Shown here one piece after another: positions 51,746 through 60,596 of a stretch of 64,000 nt of DNA. The notes under the pieces are model-generated. The model was not told where the DNA came from, made no database searches, and was given only the letters and a program-made list of their open reading frames with translations. The first letter of the stretch is position 1, and the number at the start of each line of letters is the position of its first letter. The translations under genes were made by a program, and so were the position numbers. Origin of the DNA: Nitrospira sp. ND1 (GTDB lineage: Bacteria; Nitrospirota; Nitrospiria; Nitrospirales; Nitrospiraceae); contig NZ_FWEX01000006.1 of assembly GCF_900170025.1 (NCBI RefSeq), forward strand, positions 2,007,089 to 2,071,088, in the 5' to 3' direction.

Positions 51746-52936
51746 TTATTCAATCACCCTGAGGTCGCGACCCACCTTCGCGAAGGCGGCGACAGCCCGC
51801 TCAAGTTGCGGGCGGGTGTGGGCTGCAGACAGCTGCAGGCGAATGCGAGCCTGTCCTTTCGGTACGACCGGATAGCTGAATCCCACCACGTAGATCCCTT
51901 CCTGTAGCAGGCGGTCGGCCATCTGTGTCGCTATCGTTGCTTCCCCCAGCATGACCGGAATAATGGGATGGGTGCCGGGCATGAGGGTGAAGCCGAGAGC
52001 GGTCAGCTGCCCCCGGAGCCAGCGGGCCTGCTCCATCAAGGTATGGCGCAGGTCGTCGCCTCGTTCCACCAACTCAATGGCCTTCAGTGCCGCTGCGGCG
52101 ATGACTGGGGGCAAGCTATTCGAAAAGAGATAGGGCCGTGAGCGTTGTCGTAACAGCTCGATCAGTTCTTGCCTGCCGGTGGTAAATCCTCCGGTTGCCC
52201 CGCCCAGCGCCTTGCCAAGGGTGCTCGTGACGAGGTCGATCCGCCCGGCGACTCCGAAATGATCCGGAGTGCCGCGCCCGCCTTTCCCCAACACTCCGGT
52301 GGCATGACTGTCGTCGACGACCACGGCGGCATCGTATCGATCGGCCAGCTCCACAATGCGGTCCAGCTTCGCCAGATCGCCGTCCATTGAAAACACCCCG
52401 TCGGTCACGATCATGCGCACGCGGCTCGATGCCGATTCCCCCAGTCGTGTTTCCAACTCGGCCATGTCGGCATGGGCATAGCGCAGACGGGCGGCTTTGC
52501 AGAGCCGAATGCCGTCGATCAGGCTCGCGTGGTTCAAGGCATCGCTGATGATGGTATCCCGCTCGTCCAGCAGGGTTTCGAACAGTCCGCCGTTGGCGTC
52601 GAAGCAGGAGCTATAGAGGATGGTGTCTTCAGTGCCGAAGAAGGTGCTGATCGCCGCTTCGAGGGTTTTGTGCAGTCGTTGCGTTCCGCAGATGAATCGC
52701 ACGGACGCCATGCCATACCCGAATTCTCTGAGTCCGTCGGCGGCCGCTTGCCTCACATCCGGATGATTCGCCAACCCGAGGTAATTGTTCGCGCAGAGAT
52801 TGACGACGTCCCCCTGTGCCACCTGAATCTCGGTGCTCTGCGGGCTCAGGATCTGCCGTTCGGTCTTGTAGAGACCGGCGGCACGGATCTCTGCCAGTTG
52901 TTGTTCGGCGGCTTTTTTGAGCGAGGTGTAGGCCAT
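51746..52936 (-). CDS. kbl: Glycine C-acetyltransferase (2-amino-3-ketobutyrate CoA ligase)
   Basis: 396 residues, PLP enzyme that splits 2-amino-3-oxobutyrate with CoA into glycine and acetyl-CoA. The NYLGLANHP opening, VVDDSHATG and the PLP-Lys in STLGKALGG are in place, with [12 protein letters not shown] after it. Length is standard (398 in E. coli). The N-terminus begins close to the Shine-Dalgarno-free gap; start ATG 52936. It is 66 bases downstream of tdh, as in many bacteria, so threonine is broken down to glycine and acetyl-CoA by the pair. Confidence 0.94.
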   Translation of the reverse strand: MAYTSLKKAAEQQLAEIRAAGLYKTERQILSPQSTEIQVAQGDVVNLCANNYLGLANHPDVRQAAADGLREFGYGMASVRFICGTQRLHKTLEAAISTFFGTEDTILYSSCFDANGGLFETLLDERDTIISDALNHASLIDGIRLCKAARLRYAHADMAELETRLGESASSRVRMIVTDGVFSMDGDLAKLDRIVELADRYDAAVVVDDSHATGVLGKGGRGTPDHFGVAGRIDLVTSTLGKALGGATGGFTTGRQELIELLRQRSRPYLFSNSLPPVIAAAALKAIELVERGDDLRHTLMEQARWLRGQLTALGFTLMPGTHPIIPVMLGEATIATQMADRLLQEGIYVVGFSYPVVPKGQARIRLQLSAAHTRPQLERAVAAFAKVGRDLRVIE

Positions 52937-53002
52937 CTTCCTCGTGAGAGGTGAAACGTCAGGTGTGAACAGGAAGCCGCAGCCTCCTCACTCATGAGTG
53001 AC

Positions 53003-54037
53003 CTATGGAAACAGGACTACTTTGCCGCATTGGCCGGATTTGATCAATTCAAATCCTTGGGCAAAGTCTTTGAGGGGGAAGGTATGGGTGAGGACGGGGC
53101 GGATATTGAGGCCGGCTTTGAAGAGGCCGGCCAGGCGATACCAGGTGCTGAACAGGCGACGACCGGTAATCCCATGGACACGGATGCCTTTGAAGATGAC
53201 CTCGTTGGCGAGGTCGCAGGTGACGGGGCCGGTGGGAATGCCGAACAGTGTGACGCGGCCGCCGTTTTTCACCGAGCGGAAGGCGTGGTGCAAGGCCGTG
53301 GGATGTCCGGACATTTCCAACGACGCATCGACGCCTTCTCCCCTCGTGATGTCGAGAATCGCTGCGGCAATGGCCTCCGGGCCGTCGGTCTTGGCGTTGA
53401 ATACGTGATCGACGCCCACTTGTTTGGCCAGGCTCAGGCGGTAATCACTGACGTCGGTGGCGATAATGGTAGCGGCTCCTGCGGTGCGGGCGACGGCCGC
53501 CGCGAACAGGCCGGTCGGGCCGCAGCCGGTGATCAGAACGGTGTGGCCGGTCAAGTCTTCCACGAGGGCCGCATCGACGGCATTGCCCAAAGGTTCTTGT
53601 AGGCAAGCCAGCTCCGGCGGAATGTCCGGAGACGTCTTCCAAAGCACGGTTTCAGGGAGCACGACGTAGTCGGCAAACGAGCCATCCAGATCGACGCCGA
53701 GAATCCGGTAGTTCTTGCACACGTGGGCCTGGCCCGTGCGGCATTGAAAGCAGGCGCCGCAGGTCAGGTGCGATTCGGCTGCGACATAGTCGCCGACGCG
53801 CACGAGCGTGACATCCGCCCCGACGGCCACTACCTCGCCGCACATTTCATGTCCGATTGTCCTGGGAGGATGAATGCGGCTGTGAGCCCAGGCATCCCAG
53901 TTATAGATGTGGGCATCGGTTCCACACAGCGACGTGGCTTTGACCCGGATGACGGCCTCAGATGGGCCGGGTGTGGGATCTGGGCGATTAGTATAGGTCA
54001 GCCCCGGTTGAGCGTCGGTCTTCACGAGTGCGCGCAT
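53003..54037 (-). CDS. tdh: L-threonine 3-dehydrogenase
   Basis: 344 residues, zinc medium-chain dehydrogenase that oxidises threonine to 2-amino-3-oxobutyrate. Catalytic zinc residues lie in SLCGTDAHIYNWD and GHEMCGEV; the structural zinc Cys are in CGACFQCRTGQAHVC. The GCGPTGLFA Rossmann motif and the ITGRRLFSTW segment are typical of Tdh. First gene of the tdh-kbl pair. The TNRPDPTPGP tail of the N-terminus is longer by a few residues than usual. Confidence 0.93.
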   Translation of the reverse strand: MRALVKTDAQPGLTYTNRPDPTPGPSEAVIRVKATSLCGTDAHIYNWDAWAHSRIHPPRTIGHEMCGEVVAVGADVTLVRVGDYVAAESHLTCGACFQCRTGQAHVCKNYRILGVDLDGSFADYVVLPETVLWKTSPDIPPELACLQEPLGNAVDAALVEDLTGHTVLITGCGPTGLFAAAVARTAGAATIIATDVSDYRLSLAKQVGVDHVFNAKTDGPEAIAAAILDITRGEGVDASLEMSGHPTALHHAFRSVKNGGRVTLFGIPTGPVTCDLANEVIFKGIRVHGITGRRLFSTWYRLAGLFKAGLNIRPVLTHTFPLKDFAQGFELIKSGQCGKVVLFP

Positions 54038-54199
54038 GGGCTCATTATAACAAGACGGTGGGAAATGCCTAGCCGAAGCGAGAACTTGCCCGGCCAGGTT
54101 AGTTTAGGCGGTTTCCTGCCTGAATGTGAGCATGCCGTTCGTCCGAATGGCGGGGGCAAAATACGGGTTGAACTGGGTAGGGCTCCTGGGTAGGATGCG

Positions 54200-55225
54200 A
54201 TGATGCGATACACGTTCGGCAGGGTTCCGGGCCCGGCTCTCGGCGGATTTTGGCTCGTACTAGGCCTTCTGATCATGGCTGCCCAGGCCGCAGCCGGTGC
54301 CTCTCCTGCCTCGACGCCGACGCCCGCGAAGCGGTGGGCGCAATTCGAACTGGTCAGCACGGAGCCGGATGGATCCGTCCAGGTCGGCAAGGACGTCGTG
54401 CTCGGCATCACCCTTGGCGGGGTGCCCGCAGGAACCGAGTCCGTCATGGCGATCATCGAGTCTCCCGGCTTTCAGAGTCAGACGGTATCGTTGAGCGAAG
54501 ACGCCGCTCCCGCGGTCTTTCAGGGCACAGCGATTCTGGAGCCCAATTCCATATTGAAGAGCCGGACCACCGTGCATCCGAAGGCCGTGCGGATTCGGGT
54601 GTCGTTCGCTCGCGCAAAAATCACGGGGCTCGAAGAGTTTCTCAAGCGTGATGTCTATGTCACGCTCGGCGACCGGCCGGTCGAAGAAGCCGAAGCCGAG
54701 GTGGTTCCCGGGCCGCCTGCCGAGAGCCCTGAAGCCGATGCCGAGGCCGTACAAAAGGCGACGGAACAGGTGATGGCGGTGAACGCGACCATCGCCGAGG
54801 AAGATCTCTTGCCCCTACCGCCTCCAGGAGAATCCAAAGCCTATTGGAAACAAGTGAGCGATTTAATCAGCCGGAACTGGAGCCGGCAGATACGCTCGAT
54901 ACGCCGGGCTCCCAGCAGCGAGACGGTGCGTGTGCATTTCAAGATGTATGCAAGCGGTGTGGCGCAGTTGATTCAGTTGGAGAAAGGCTCGGGAGCGCGG
55001 GATGTCAACGACGCCGGGTTGCAAACGATCATCCACGCCCATCCGTTCCCTCCGATACCGCCGGATATCAACAGCGATGTCGTCGATGTGCATGTGCGCA
55101 TGCGAACGGGGGCGAAAGTCGCGACCCGCGACGTGCAGATGACGGTCGAGAAAAAACCGTCCAAGCCTGTCGTGCCCCCATCACCGAAGGAAGGCACCGC
55201 CGCAAGCGGTCCTGCAAAGGAGTAG
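54200..55225 (+). CDS. Exported TonB-like C-terminal-domain protein
   Basis: 341 residues. A signal-anchor (ALGGFWLVLGLLIMAAQAAA) is followed by a beta domain (residues 45-165), a Pro/Glu-rich linker and a TonB-C-like domain (from YWKQVSDLISRNWSRQ to VVDVHVRMR). The latter resembles the periplasmic end of TonB/TolA energy transducers, with the motif ...VHFKMYASGVAQLIQLEKGSG. The Pro/Lys linker typical of TonB is partly present. It may be a TonB2 variant or a periplasmic scaffold. It is 2 bases ahead of the YceI gene. Confidence 0.7.
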   Translation: MMRYTFGRVPGPALGGFWLVLGLLIMAAQAAAGASPASTPTPAKRWAQFELVSTEPDGSVQVGKDVVLGITLGGVPAGTESVMAIIESPGFQSQTVSLSEDAAPAVFQGTAILEPNSILKSRTTVHPKAVRIRVSFARAKITGLEEFLKRDVYVTLGDRPVEEAEAEVVPGPPAESPEADAEAVQKATEQVMAVNATIAEEDLLPLPPPGESKAYWKQVSDLISRNWSRQIRSIRRAPSSETVRVHFKMYASGVAQLIQLEKGSGARDVNDAGLQTIIHAHPFPPIPPDINSDVVDVHVRMRTGAKVATRDVQMTVEKKPSKPVVPPSPKEGTAASGPAKE

Positions 55226-55227
55226 TT

Positions 55228-55839
55228 ATGACGAATCGGATCGGTCGTGCGATGGCCATGTGGAGTATTGGTGCAACGGTACTGTTCGGCGCGACGCTCG
55301 GGCATGCCGAGACGGCGCGATACGATGTGGATCTGGATCATTCGATCGTGGAGTTCAAGGTCGCCCATATGGTGATTTCAAAAACCACCGGGCATTTCAA
55401 AGACTACACGGGATTTATCGAAATGGACCCCGATGCCGGGACGGTCAAGGCGCTCGAAGCGACGATCAAGTCGGCCTCGGTGACGACCAACCATGAAAAG
55501 CGCGACGCGCATCTGCGCAATCCCGATTTCTTCGATGTCGAGAAGTATCCGACGATCACGTACAAAATGAAGAGCCACAAAAAGACGGGCGACGGCTATA
55601 CCGCCGTCGGTGATCTGACTCTGCATGGCGTGACCAAAGAGGTCACGCTCACAGGCAATTTCAACGGGGTGACCAAGGATCCGTGGGGGAATACCCGGGC
55701 CGGATTTACGGCCGAAGGCAAAGTGAACCGGAAAGACTTCGGCATGGTGTGGAACAAAGCCCTCGATAGCGGAGGGCTGGTAGTTGGAGACGAGGTCTTT
55801 ATCAAGCTGGACATCGAGTGTATTAAGGCCAAGTCGTAA
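55228..55839 (+). CDS. YceI family periplasmic lipid-binding protein
   Basis: 203 residues. Signal peptide (VLFGATLGHAETA) then the YceI fold: YDVDLDHSIVEFKVAHMVIS, VTTNHEKRDAHLRNPDFFDVEKYP, VGDLTLHGVTKEVTL and FTAEGKVNRKDFGM. YceI proteins bind polyprenyl quinones or long amphipathic lipids in the periplasm. AAGGAG precedes ATG 55228, two bases after the TonB-like stop, so they are co-transcribed. The YceI plus TonB-like neighbour suggests a quinone-related envelope task. Confidence 0.92.
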   Translation: MTNRIGRAMAMWSIGATVLFGATLGHAETARYDVDLDHSIVEFKVAHMVISKTTGHFKDYTGFIEMDPDAGTVKALEATIKSASVTTNHEKRDAHLRNPDFFDVEKYPTITYKMKSHKKTGDGYTAVGDLTLHGVTKEVTLTGNFNGVTKDPWGNTRAGFTAEGKVNRKDFGMVWNKALDSGGLVVGDEVFIKLDIECIKAKS

Positions 55840-56152
55840 GTCGAACACCCCCTCTCTCAGAGGCCGCACGCCTGCCCGGTCACCATGCCGGGCAGGCCGA
55901 TCCAGCCGCGGCGCATGCAGCGAGGTCTCTCTGAATCAGCGCTGCGGGCCGCCCTTCCGTGATACCGGTTGTTACCGACACAGCAGCTGGTTGAGGCGCA
56001 GGGAGGATGTCCACGGGCATCTGGTTCTCTTGTTGGGCTGGTCCTGTGCCTGCCTCAGTGGCGGCTCGGGGCTGTATGCCGATGGGTGGTGTGGGTGATG
56101 GATCAGCAAGGGTACTAAGGGTAATTCGGAGGCCGAGAGTAGGAGCATCGTC
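55840..56152. other. Intergenic region, 313 bases
   Basis: After the hairpin at 55870-55897 there is no gene in either direction that I can support; a long minus-strand open frame (up to 56764) is a shadow of the next gene. The right end must hold the leader of the exported protein at 56153. Confidence 0.5.
55870..55897. terminator. Hairpin after the YceI gene
   Basis: GCCTGCCCGG and CCGGGCAGGC form a 10-bp perfect stem around an 8-base loop, 31 bases after the YceI stop. No T-run. Confidence 0.5.
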
Positions 56153-56803
56153 ATGTGTCGCAAGCGGGCTGGAAAAATCGGACCTGGCATCGGTAGGATA
56201 CGCGGGATGTGGGTGGGCAGGCTGGTGACATTGCTGGCGATGCTCTGGAGCCTGGCCGCCGCGGAGGTCGGGGCGCTGGAGTTTACGGCCGATCAGATCA
56301 CCAAGATCAATGGTCGAACCCAGAAGTCCAACATCTTCTATCGTGACAACATGTGGCGGATCGAACATCACACGATGGGGCCCGTCAACATCAGCATCGT
56401 GCGCAAAGATAAGAAGGTGGTCTGGCTCCTGTTGTCGCGTATGAAGCACTTCAAGACCGTGCCGTATCAGGCGGAGCAGGATCTGAAAGTGTCGGAGCGG
56501 CTGGAGGGGGAGGTGTCGCGCGAAGAGATCGGGACGGAAACGCGCGAGGGGCATCCGACCACGCTCTATGAAGTGACGGTGAAGGAAGGCGAGCGGACGG
56601 AGGTCTACTATCAATGGCTCGCGACCGATATCCACTTTCCGATGAAACTGGCCAAGAAAGACGGGAGCTGGATTGTCGAGTACCAGCACGTCAAATTCAG
56701 GCCTCTGATCGATTATCTGTTTCAGTTGCCGCTCAATTTCGAGCCATTGGAAGAGTTCGATCACCAGCCGGCTGCCGCAGACTCCAGTCAGCAGCCGATG
56801 TAA
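56153..56803 (+). CDS. Exported LolA-like / DUF4412-type protein
   Basis: 216 residues. Signal core (LVTLLAMLWSLAAAEVGA), then beta strands in the order EFTADQITKINGRTQKS, NIFYRDNMWRIEHHT, VSIVRKDKKVVWLLLS, and YQWLATDIHFPMKL. The outer-membrane-lipid carrier LolA and DUF4412 proteins share this half-barrel. Start at 56153 has AGGAG ahead; ATG 56207 directly before the signal core is an alternative. It is the first of three genes on the plus strand with small gaps. Function not known. Confidence 0.65.
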   Translation: MCRKRAGKIGPGIGRIRGMWVGRLVTLLAMLWSLAAAEVGALEFTADQITKINGRTQKSNIFYRDNMWRIEHHTMGPVNISIVRKDKKVVWLLLSRMKHFKTVPYQAEQDLKVSERLEGEVSREEIGTETREGHPTTLYEVTVKEGERTEVYYQWLATDIHFPMKLAKKDGSWIVEYQHVKFRPLIDYLFQLPLNFEPLEEFDHQPAAADSSQQPM

Positions 56804-56833
56804 GCGATGATCGGTAAATAAAGGAGCAGCATT

Positions 56834-57760
56834 GTGCGTAAGGCTGGAATGACTGTATGGGCTCTGGGTGTCGCGGTATTAGGAATGACTGGTTCCCTTT
56901 ATGCGCTGGATGTTGCCGATGTCGTTCGTGAATGGACGCCGGAAGGCAAGAAGCTGGCGATGGAGCGCGCCAAGTTGCCGGCGCATGACGAGATGATCCG
57001 TATCCCGGCGGGCGAGTTCCTCATGGGGAGCGATAGAAAAGTCGACAAGAATTCTTACCTGGCCGAATTTCCTCAGCGGAAGATCTATCTCGATGCCTAT
57101 GAGATCGACAAGTATGAAGTCACCACGGTGCAGTTCTTGAAGTTTGTCCTGGCGTCGAACCGCGACCCCCTCATCGATTGGCAGTACGACGGCGGGAATT
57201 TTCAGGAGACGATGGTCAGTCACCCGGTCATGCACGTGTCCTGGTTCGACGCAGAGGCGTACTGCAAGTGGGCGGGGAAACGGTTGCCGACCGAGGCGGA
57301 ATGGGAAAAGGCCGCGCGCGGTGAAGATGGGCGCATTTATCCCTGGGGCAATCAGATGGCCGGACTCTCTAGGGCGAATTTTGGCCGTACGGGCCTGTCA
57401 GGACCGGTGCGAGACCGCCCCGAGCGGCTGTTGCTCTATCCGCCGATCATTTCTGTCGACAAGTACGACAATGCCGCCAGCCCCTATGGCGTGTTTCAGA
57501 TGGCGGGAAATGTGGCCGAGTGGGTCGCAGACTGGTACGACCCGAAATACTACACCACCGGACCGGATAAGAATCCAAAAGGTCCGGAGACCGGCAGCCA
57601 ACGGAGCTTTCGCGGTGGTGGCTGGATCGATAGCACCCCCAGTGTGCGTGTCGCGCAGCGCAATGGCACGGATCCCAATACCAAAATGAATTGGATGGGG
57701 TTCCGCTGTGCAAGGGACGTGAACGAAGCGACCTCAGGGCAGCCGACCGAAGCGAAGTAG
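56834..57760 (+). CDS. Exported SUMF1-fold protein (FGE-like), copy 1
   Basis: 308 residues, GTG start with AAGGAG ahead. Signal peptide, then a formylglycine-generating-enzyme fold from MIRIPAGEFLMGSD, with YEIDKYEVTTVQFLKFV, WFDAEAYCKWAGKRLPTEAEWE, GVFQMAGNVAEWVADWYD and GFRCARDV at the end. The catalytic Cys pair of true FGE (in the segment here reading RGGGWIDSTPSVRVA) is missing, so it cannot modify sulfatases in the normal way. A binding or chaperone role is more likely. Confidence 0.85.
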   Translation: MRKAGMTVWALGVAVLGMTGSLYALDVADVVREWTPEGKKLAMERAKLPAHDEMIRIPAGEFLMGSDRKVDKNSYLAEFPQRKIYLDAYEIDKYEVTTVQFLKFVLASNRDPLIDWQYDGGNFQETMVSHPVMHVSWFDAEAYCKWAGKRLPTEAEWEKAARGEDGRIYPWGNQMAGLSRANFGRTGLSGPVRDRPERLLLYPPIISVDKYDNAASPYGVFQMAGNVAEWVADWYDPKYYTTGPDKNPKGPETGSQRSFRGGGWIDSTPSVRVAQRNGTDPNTKMNWMGFRCARDVNEATSGQPTEAK

Positions 57761-57766
57761 TCGGAG

Positions 57767-58291
57767 GTGCCTCACCTGGCAATTCCCACACAGCGAAGGA
57801 CCAATCAGCTCGTCTCAGGCCTGATGAGCCTTGTTCTGCTGCTGGCAGCCTGTCAGATTGAGGATCTCAACATCGAGATTGTGAATGAGGACGGATCAGT
57901 TCTATTCATCGTTCACGAAAACGATGCACCGGATCCCGCACCTCTAAGCCGGTTCGGAGTCGTCTCTCACTACTCCGGCGCGAGATGGGAGGTTTCGACC
58001 TACGAAGAGTCATCGCTGTACAGGATGCAAGACGGCAAGAAGCTGCTCAAACCGCTGGATGAGTTGCCCGAGATCAAGGCTCTCGCAGCGGGAGCGATTC
58101 GGTTCGGCGAGGTGCCGCGCGGGTTTTTCATCCAGGGCTCCTCAGGCAATCACCTCGTCGCGTTGGAGGAAGGCAGAGTCTACGAAGCCTATGCCAACCG
58201 AGGCGCACACCGAGGGCACATATCATTCACGATTGAGCATGGAGTAGCCGTCAAGCTTCCTCCCGTCACGAGCCCGCTTTCCTCGCCATAA
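57767..58291 (+). CDS. Lipoprotein of unknown function
   Basis: 174 residues, GTG start 6 bases after the SUMF1-fold gene. Hydrophobic core and lipobox LLAAC. The mature part has the strand-rich wording IVNEDGSVLFIVHEN, YEESSLYRMQDGKKLL and GEVPRGFFIQGSSG. No family recognised. It overlaps the 3' end of the convergent hemD by 26 bases. It probably works with the SUMF1-fold gene upstream. Confidence 0.65.
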   Translation: MPHLAIPTQRRTNQLVSGLMSLVLLLAACQIEDLNIEIVNEDGSVLFIVHENDAPDPAPLSRFGVVSHYSGARWEVSTYEESSLYRMQDGKKLLKPLDELPEIKALAAGAIRFGEVPRGFFIQGSSGNHLVALEEGRVYEAYANRGAHRGHISFTIEHGVAVKLPPVTSPLSSP

Positions 58292-59108
58292 GCGAGTGGG
58301 CCGTCTCGCTGCATTCTTTCACCAGAATCCCCATCTTTCCGTGTGAGGGCTCGAAGTCTACGGTTAGGCCGTGGCTGCGTATGCGTTCGCTGGCTGTGGG
58401 GCCGATTGATGCGATGACCGGTTGCCGGCAGATTGTTTTGAACTGCGTGGTCGTTCCTTCCTGCTCGACGACCAGCATCACGTGATCGATCTGTGCGGCG
58501 TTGGTCACCAGCATCACCTGCACCTGCCCGGCCAGAATCTGCTTGATGACCTGTTTGAGTGGAGCCGTGTCTTCCGGGAGCGCCCAGCGGTAGACGGGGA
58601 CTGAAACCACATTGGCCCCGCGCTGCTTCAACGCTTCCACCAAGTCGCGGTTCGGTACCCCGTATTCTTGCACCGCCACGCGTAACCCTTTGACCGGCCG
58701 GTGGGCGTCCAATGTGGAGACGACATCCATCCAGGTGTCGGGCTCCGGGACCGTCAACGTCGGTTGGAATCCCAGAGCTTTGAGTGCGGCCACCGGTTTG
58801 GGGCCGCGCGCAATGAGCACCGTCTCTTTTAAAGCATTCTTGATCGTGTCTTTGGCGTGACGGCTGTGCAGGATTTCGAAGAGGGTGGTCGTGCCGGCCC
58901 CGGTCAGCAGGACCAGCACGTCGAGGCCTTCAGTCAGCAGCAGCTCGCCGAATTGCAGCGCGGCAGAGTTGTCTTCCAACGGAATTTCCCGCAAGGCCGG
59001 CGCCACCAGCGGCTTGCCGCCGTGGCGCTCGATCAGCCGCGTCATTTCCGCCGCCATGCGCGATTCAAATGCGGCGACGGTCAACCCGTTAAACCCTGCA
59101 CCGGCCAT
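58266..59108 (-). CDS. hemD: Uroporphyrinogen-III synthase
   Basis: 280 residues, closes hydroxymethylbilane to uroporphyrinogen III in haem and sirohaem synthesis. It shows the two-lobed HemD layout: GLTVAAFESRMAAEMTRLIE near the start, VLLTGAGTTTLFEIL in lobe 1, RVAVQEYGVPNRDLVEALK, then VMLVTNAAQIDHVMLVV and IASIGPTASERIRSHGLTVD in lobe 2. HemD is poorly conserved, so this is judged by order and fold. ATG 59108 follows GGAG. No other hem genes are nearby. Confidence 0.88.
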   Translation of the reverse strand: MAGAGFNGLTVAAFESRMAAEMTRLIERHGGKPLVAPALREIPLEDNSAALQFGELLLTEGLDVLVLLTGAGTTTLFEILHSRHAKDTIKNALKETVLIARGPKPVAALKALGFQPTLTVPEPDTWMDVVSTLDAHRPVKGLRVAVQEYGVPNRDLVEALKQRGANVVSVPVYRWALPEDTAPLKQVIKQILAGQVQVMLVTNAAQIDHVMLVVEQEGTTTQFKTICRQPVIASIGPTASERIRSHGLTVDFEPSHGKMGILVKECSETAHSLMARKAGS

Positions 59109-59149
59109 CGTACTCCGTGATTCAACCACCGGTTACCATGCCGACTGAG

Positions 59150-59986
59150 TTACCTGGCGTCCATCGCACATCGAAACCCGGTTGATTCGTTTCGAATGGT
59201 CGGATCGCTGTCCACACGGGTAAAGATACGAACCGTGGGAGTCTCATTCTGCCACCCGGCGCCTCGAATGACCCGCTTCTCGCCGCTGGCCGGTCCCGGG
59301 GGATTCTTGTCGGGGCTCTTTTCGTAGTACTTCGCATCGTACCAGTCGTTGACCCATTCCCAGACATTGCCGGCCATGTCATAGACACCGTAAGGACTCT
59401 TTCCGCTCTCGTAGCTGCCCACCGGCATAAGCGTTTTTTCGCCGATCCACTTCTGGTTGAAGTTGAGGTGTTTGTCGGTCGGTTCCACATTGCCCCAGGG
59501 GAAGCGCCAGTCGTTGTTGCCCTTGGCGGCCTTCTCCCATTCGGCCTCCCGCGGCAATCGCCTGCCGGCCCACTTGCAGTAGGCATCGGCATCGGCCCAA
59601 TCGACGTTGATCACCGGACGGTCGGCCAGGGATGCGGGAATGCCGATCCCTTCCCAGAGGTTACGGGTCGGGTTCTTGGGATTCTGCGGAACACGGTGGT
59701 TCGTGGCCTTCACGAATTCCAGGTAGCGTCCGTTCGTCACTTCATATTTGTCGATATAGAAATCGGTGATCTCGATGACGTGGCGGGGGTATTCATCGCG
59801 TCCGCCGTCGCGGTCTCCGGTCGGCACGCCCATCGGGTACGAGCCTGCCGGAATCAGGACCAACGGCGCGCCATCCTTTCCTGTGATCTCTTTGGGGAGC
59901 GCCGCCTGTTGCGCTGCGAATGCGTGCGAACTCACATTCAGTCCGATGAGCGCCACCACTATTGCGAGGACGGATCGTGCCACCAT
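59150..59986 (-). CDS. Exported SUMF1-fold protein (FGE-like), copy 2
   Basis: 278 residues. Signal peptide (LAIVVALIGLNVSSHAFA), then the FGE-like domain: LVLIPAGSYPMGVPTGDRDGG, FYIDKYEVTNGRYLEFV, WADADAYCKWAGRRLPREAEWE, YDMAGNVWEWVNDWYDAKYY and GFRCAMDAR. The Cys pair of true formylglycine enzymes is again absent (GAGWQNETPTVRI). It is a paralogue of the copy at 56834-57760, with hemD between the two. AAGGAG lies before the start. It transcribes toward hemD with a 41-base gap and may share its mRNA. Confidence 0.87.
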   Translation of the reverse strand: MVARSVLAIVVALIGLNVSSHAFAAQQAALPKEITGKDGAPLVLIPAGSYPMGVPTGDRDGGRDEYPRHVIEITDFYIDKYEVTNGRYLEFVKATNHRVPQNPKNPTRNLWEGIGIPASLADRPVINVDWADADAYCKWAGRRLPREAEWEKAAKGNNDWRFPWGNVEPTDKHLNFNQKWIGEKTLMPVGSYESGKSPYGVYDMAGNVWEWVNDWYDAKYYEKSPDKNPPGPASGEKRVIRGAGWQNETPTVRIFTRVDSDPTIRNESTGFRCAMDAR

Positions 59987-60159
59987 AGCTCAACACTCCT
60001 TTGGTTCGAAAAAGACGATGGCAGATCGTACCACAGCGGCGAAGAATTCAGACACGGCTTGGGCAGAGAATGTGCGCACTCGGGGTGGGCCGATGCAGGA
60101 GAATGAGGATTGACGAGGTGACAGGCCCCCACCTACTATACGGCCAAGGAGATTCCGAC

Positions 60160-60591
60160 GTGCCGACCCATCGAGGCTTGCGACATCTGGCCCTTCGTGT
60201 GACCGATCTTGCCCGGTCGCGCGCCTTCTATGAGCGGTTCCTGGCCATGAAAGTGGTGTGGGAACCCGATCCGGACAATGTGTATTTCAGTTCGGGGTCC
60301 GACAACCTGGCCCTGCATCAGATCGCGCCTGCCGAGCTGGCTCAGTACCAGCCGTTGCGTGGACAGTTGCTCGATCATGTCGGTGTGATCATGGACAGCC
60401 CGGCGCATGTAGATGACCTGTTCCGGGACGTCCAACAGGATGGGGCACGCTACGGGGCCACCGTCGCCAAGCCACCCAAGCAACATCGCGACGGCAGCTA
60501 CTCCTTCTACTTTACTGATCCGGACGGGAATGTCATTCAGGCGTTATACGAACCGACGATCAGCAGGATGGAATTCTTGCCTCCCGCCTGA
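60160..60591 (+). CDS. VOC (glyoxalase-fold) protein
   Basis: 143 residues. GTG start at 60160 with AAGGAG 8 bases before it; upstream readings of the frame lack such a site. The fold starts GLRHLALRVTDLARSRAFYERFL and carries the second half-repeat LLDHVGVIMD, FTDPDGNVIQALYEP; His of RHLAL, His of LDHVG and Glu of ALYEP are probable metal ligands. The family includes lyases, dioxygenases and isomerases; no specific activity can be read. Five bases ahead of the metallo-hydrolase gene. Confidence 0.85.
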   Translation: MPTHRGLRHLALRVTDLARSRAFYERFLAMKVVWEPDPDNVYFSSGSDNLALHQIAPAELAQYQPLRGQLLDHVGVIMDSPAHVDDLFRDVQQDGARYGATVAKPPKQHRDGSYSFYFTDPDGNVIQALYEPTISRMEFLPPA

Positions 60592-60596
60592 CCACC

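Noticed and set aside
55880-56764. 294-codon minus-strand open frame
   Set aside because: Antisense to the exported LolA-like gene, with His/Arg/Leu-rich shadow composition and no ribosome site.
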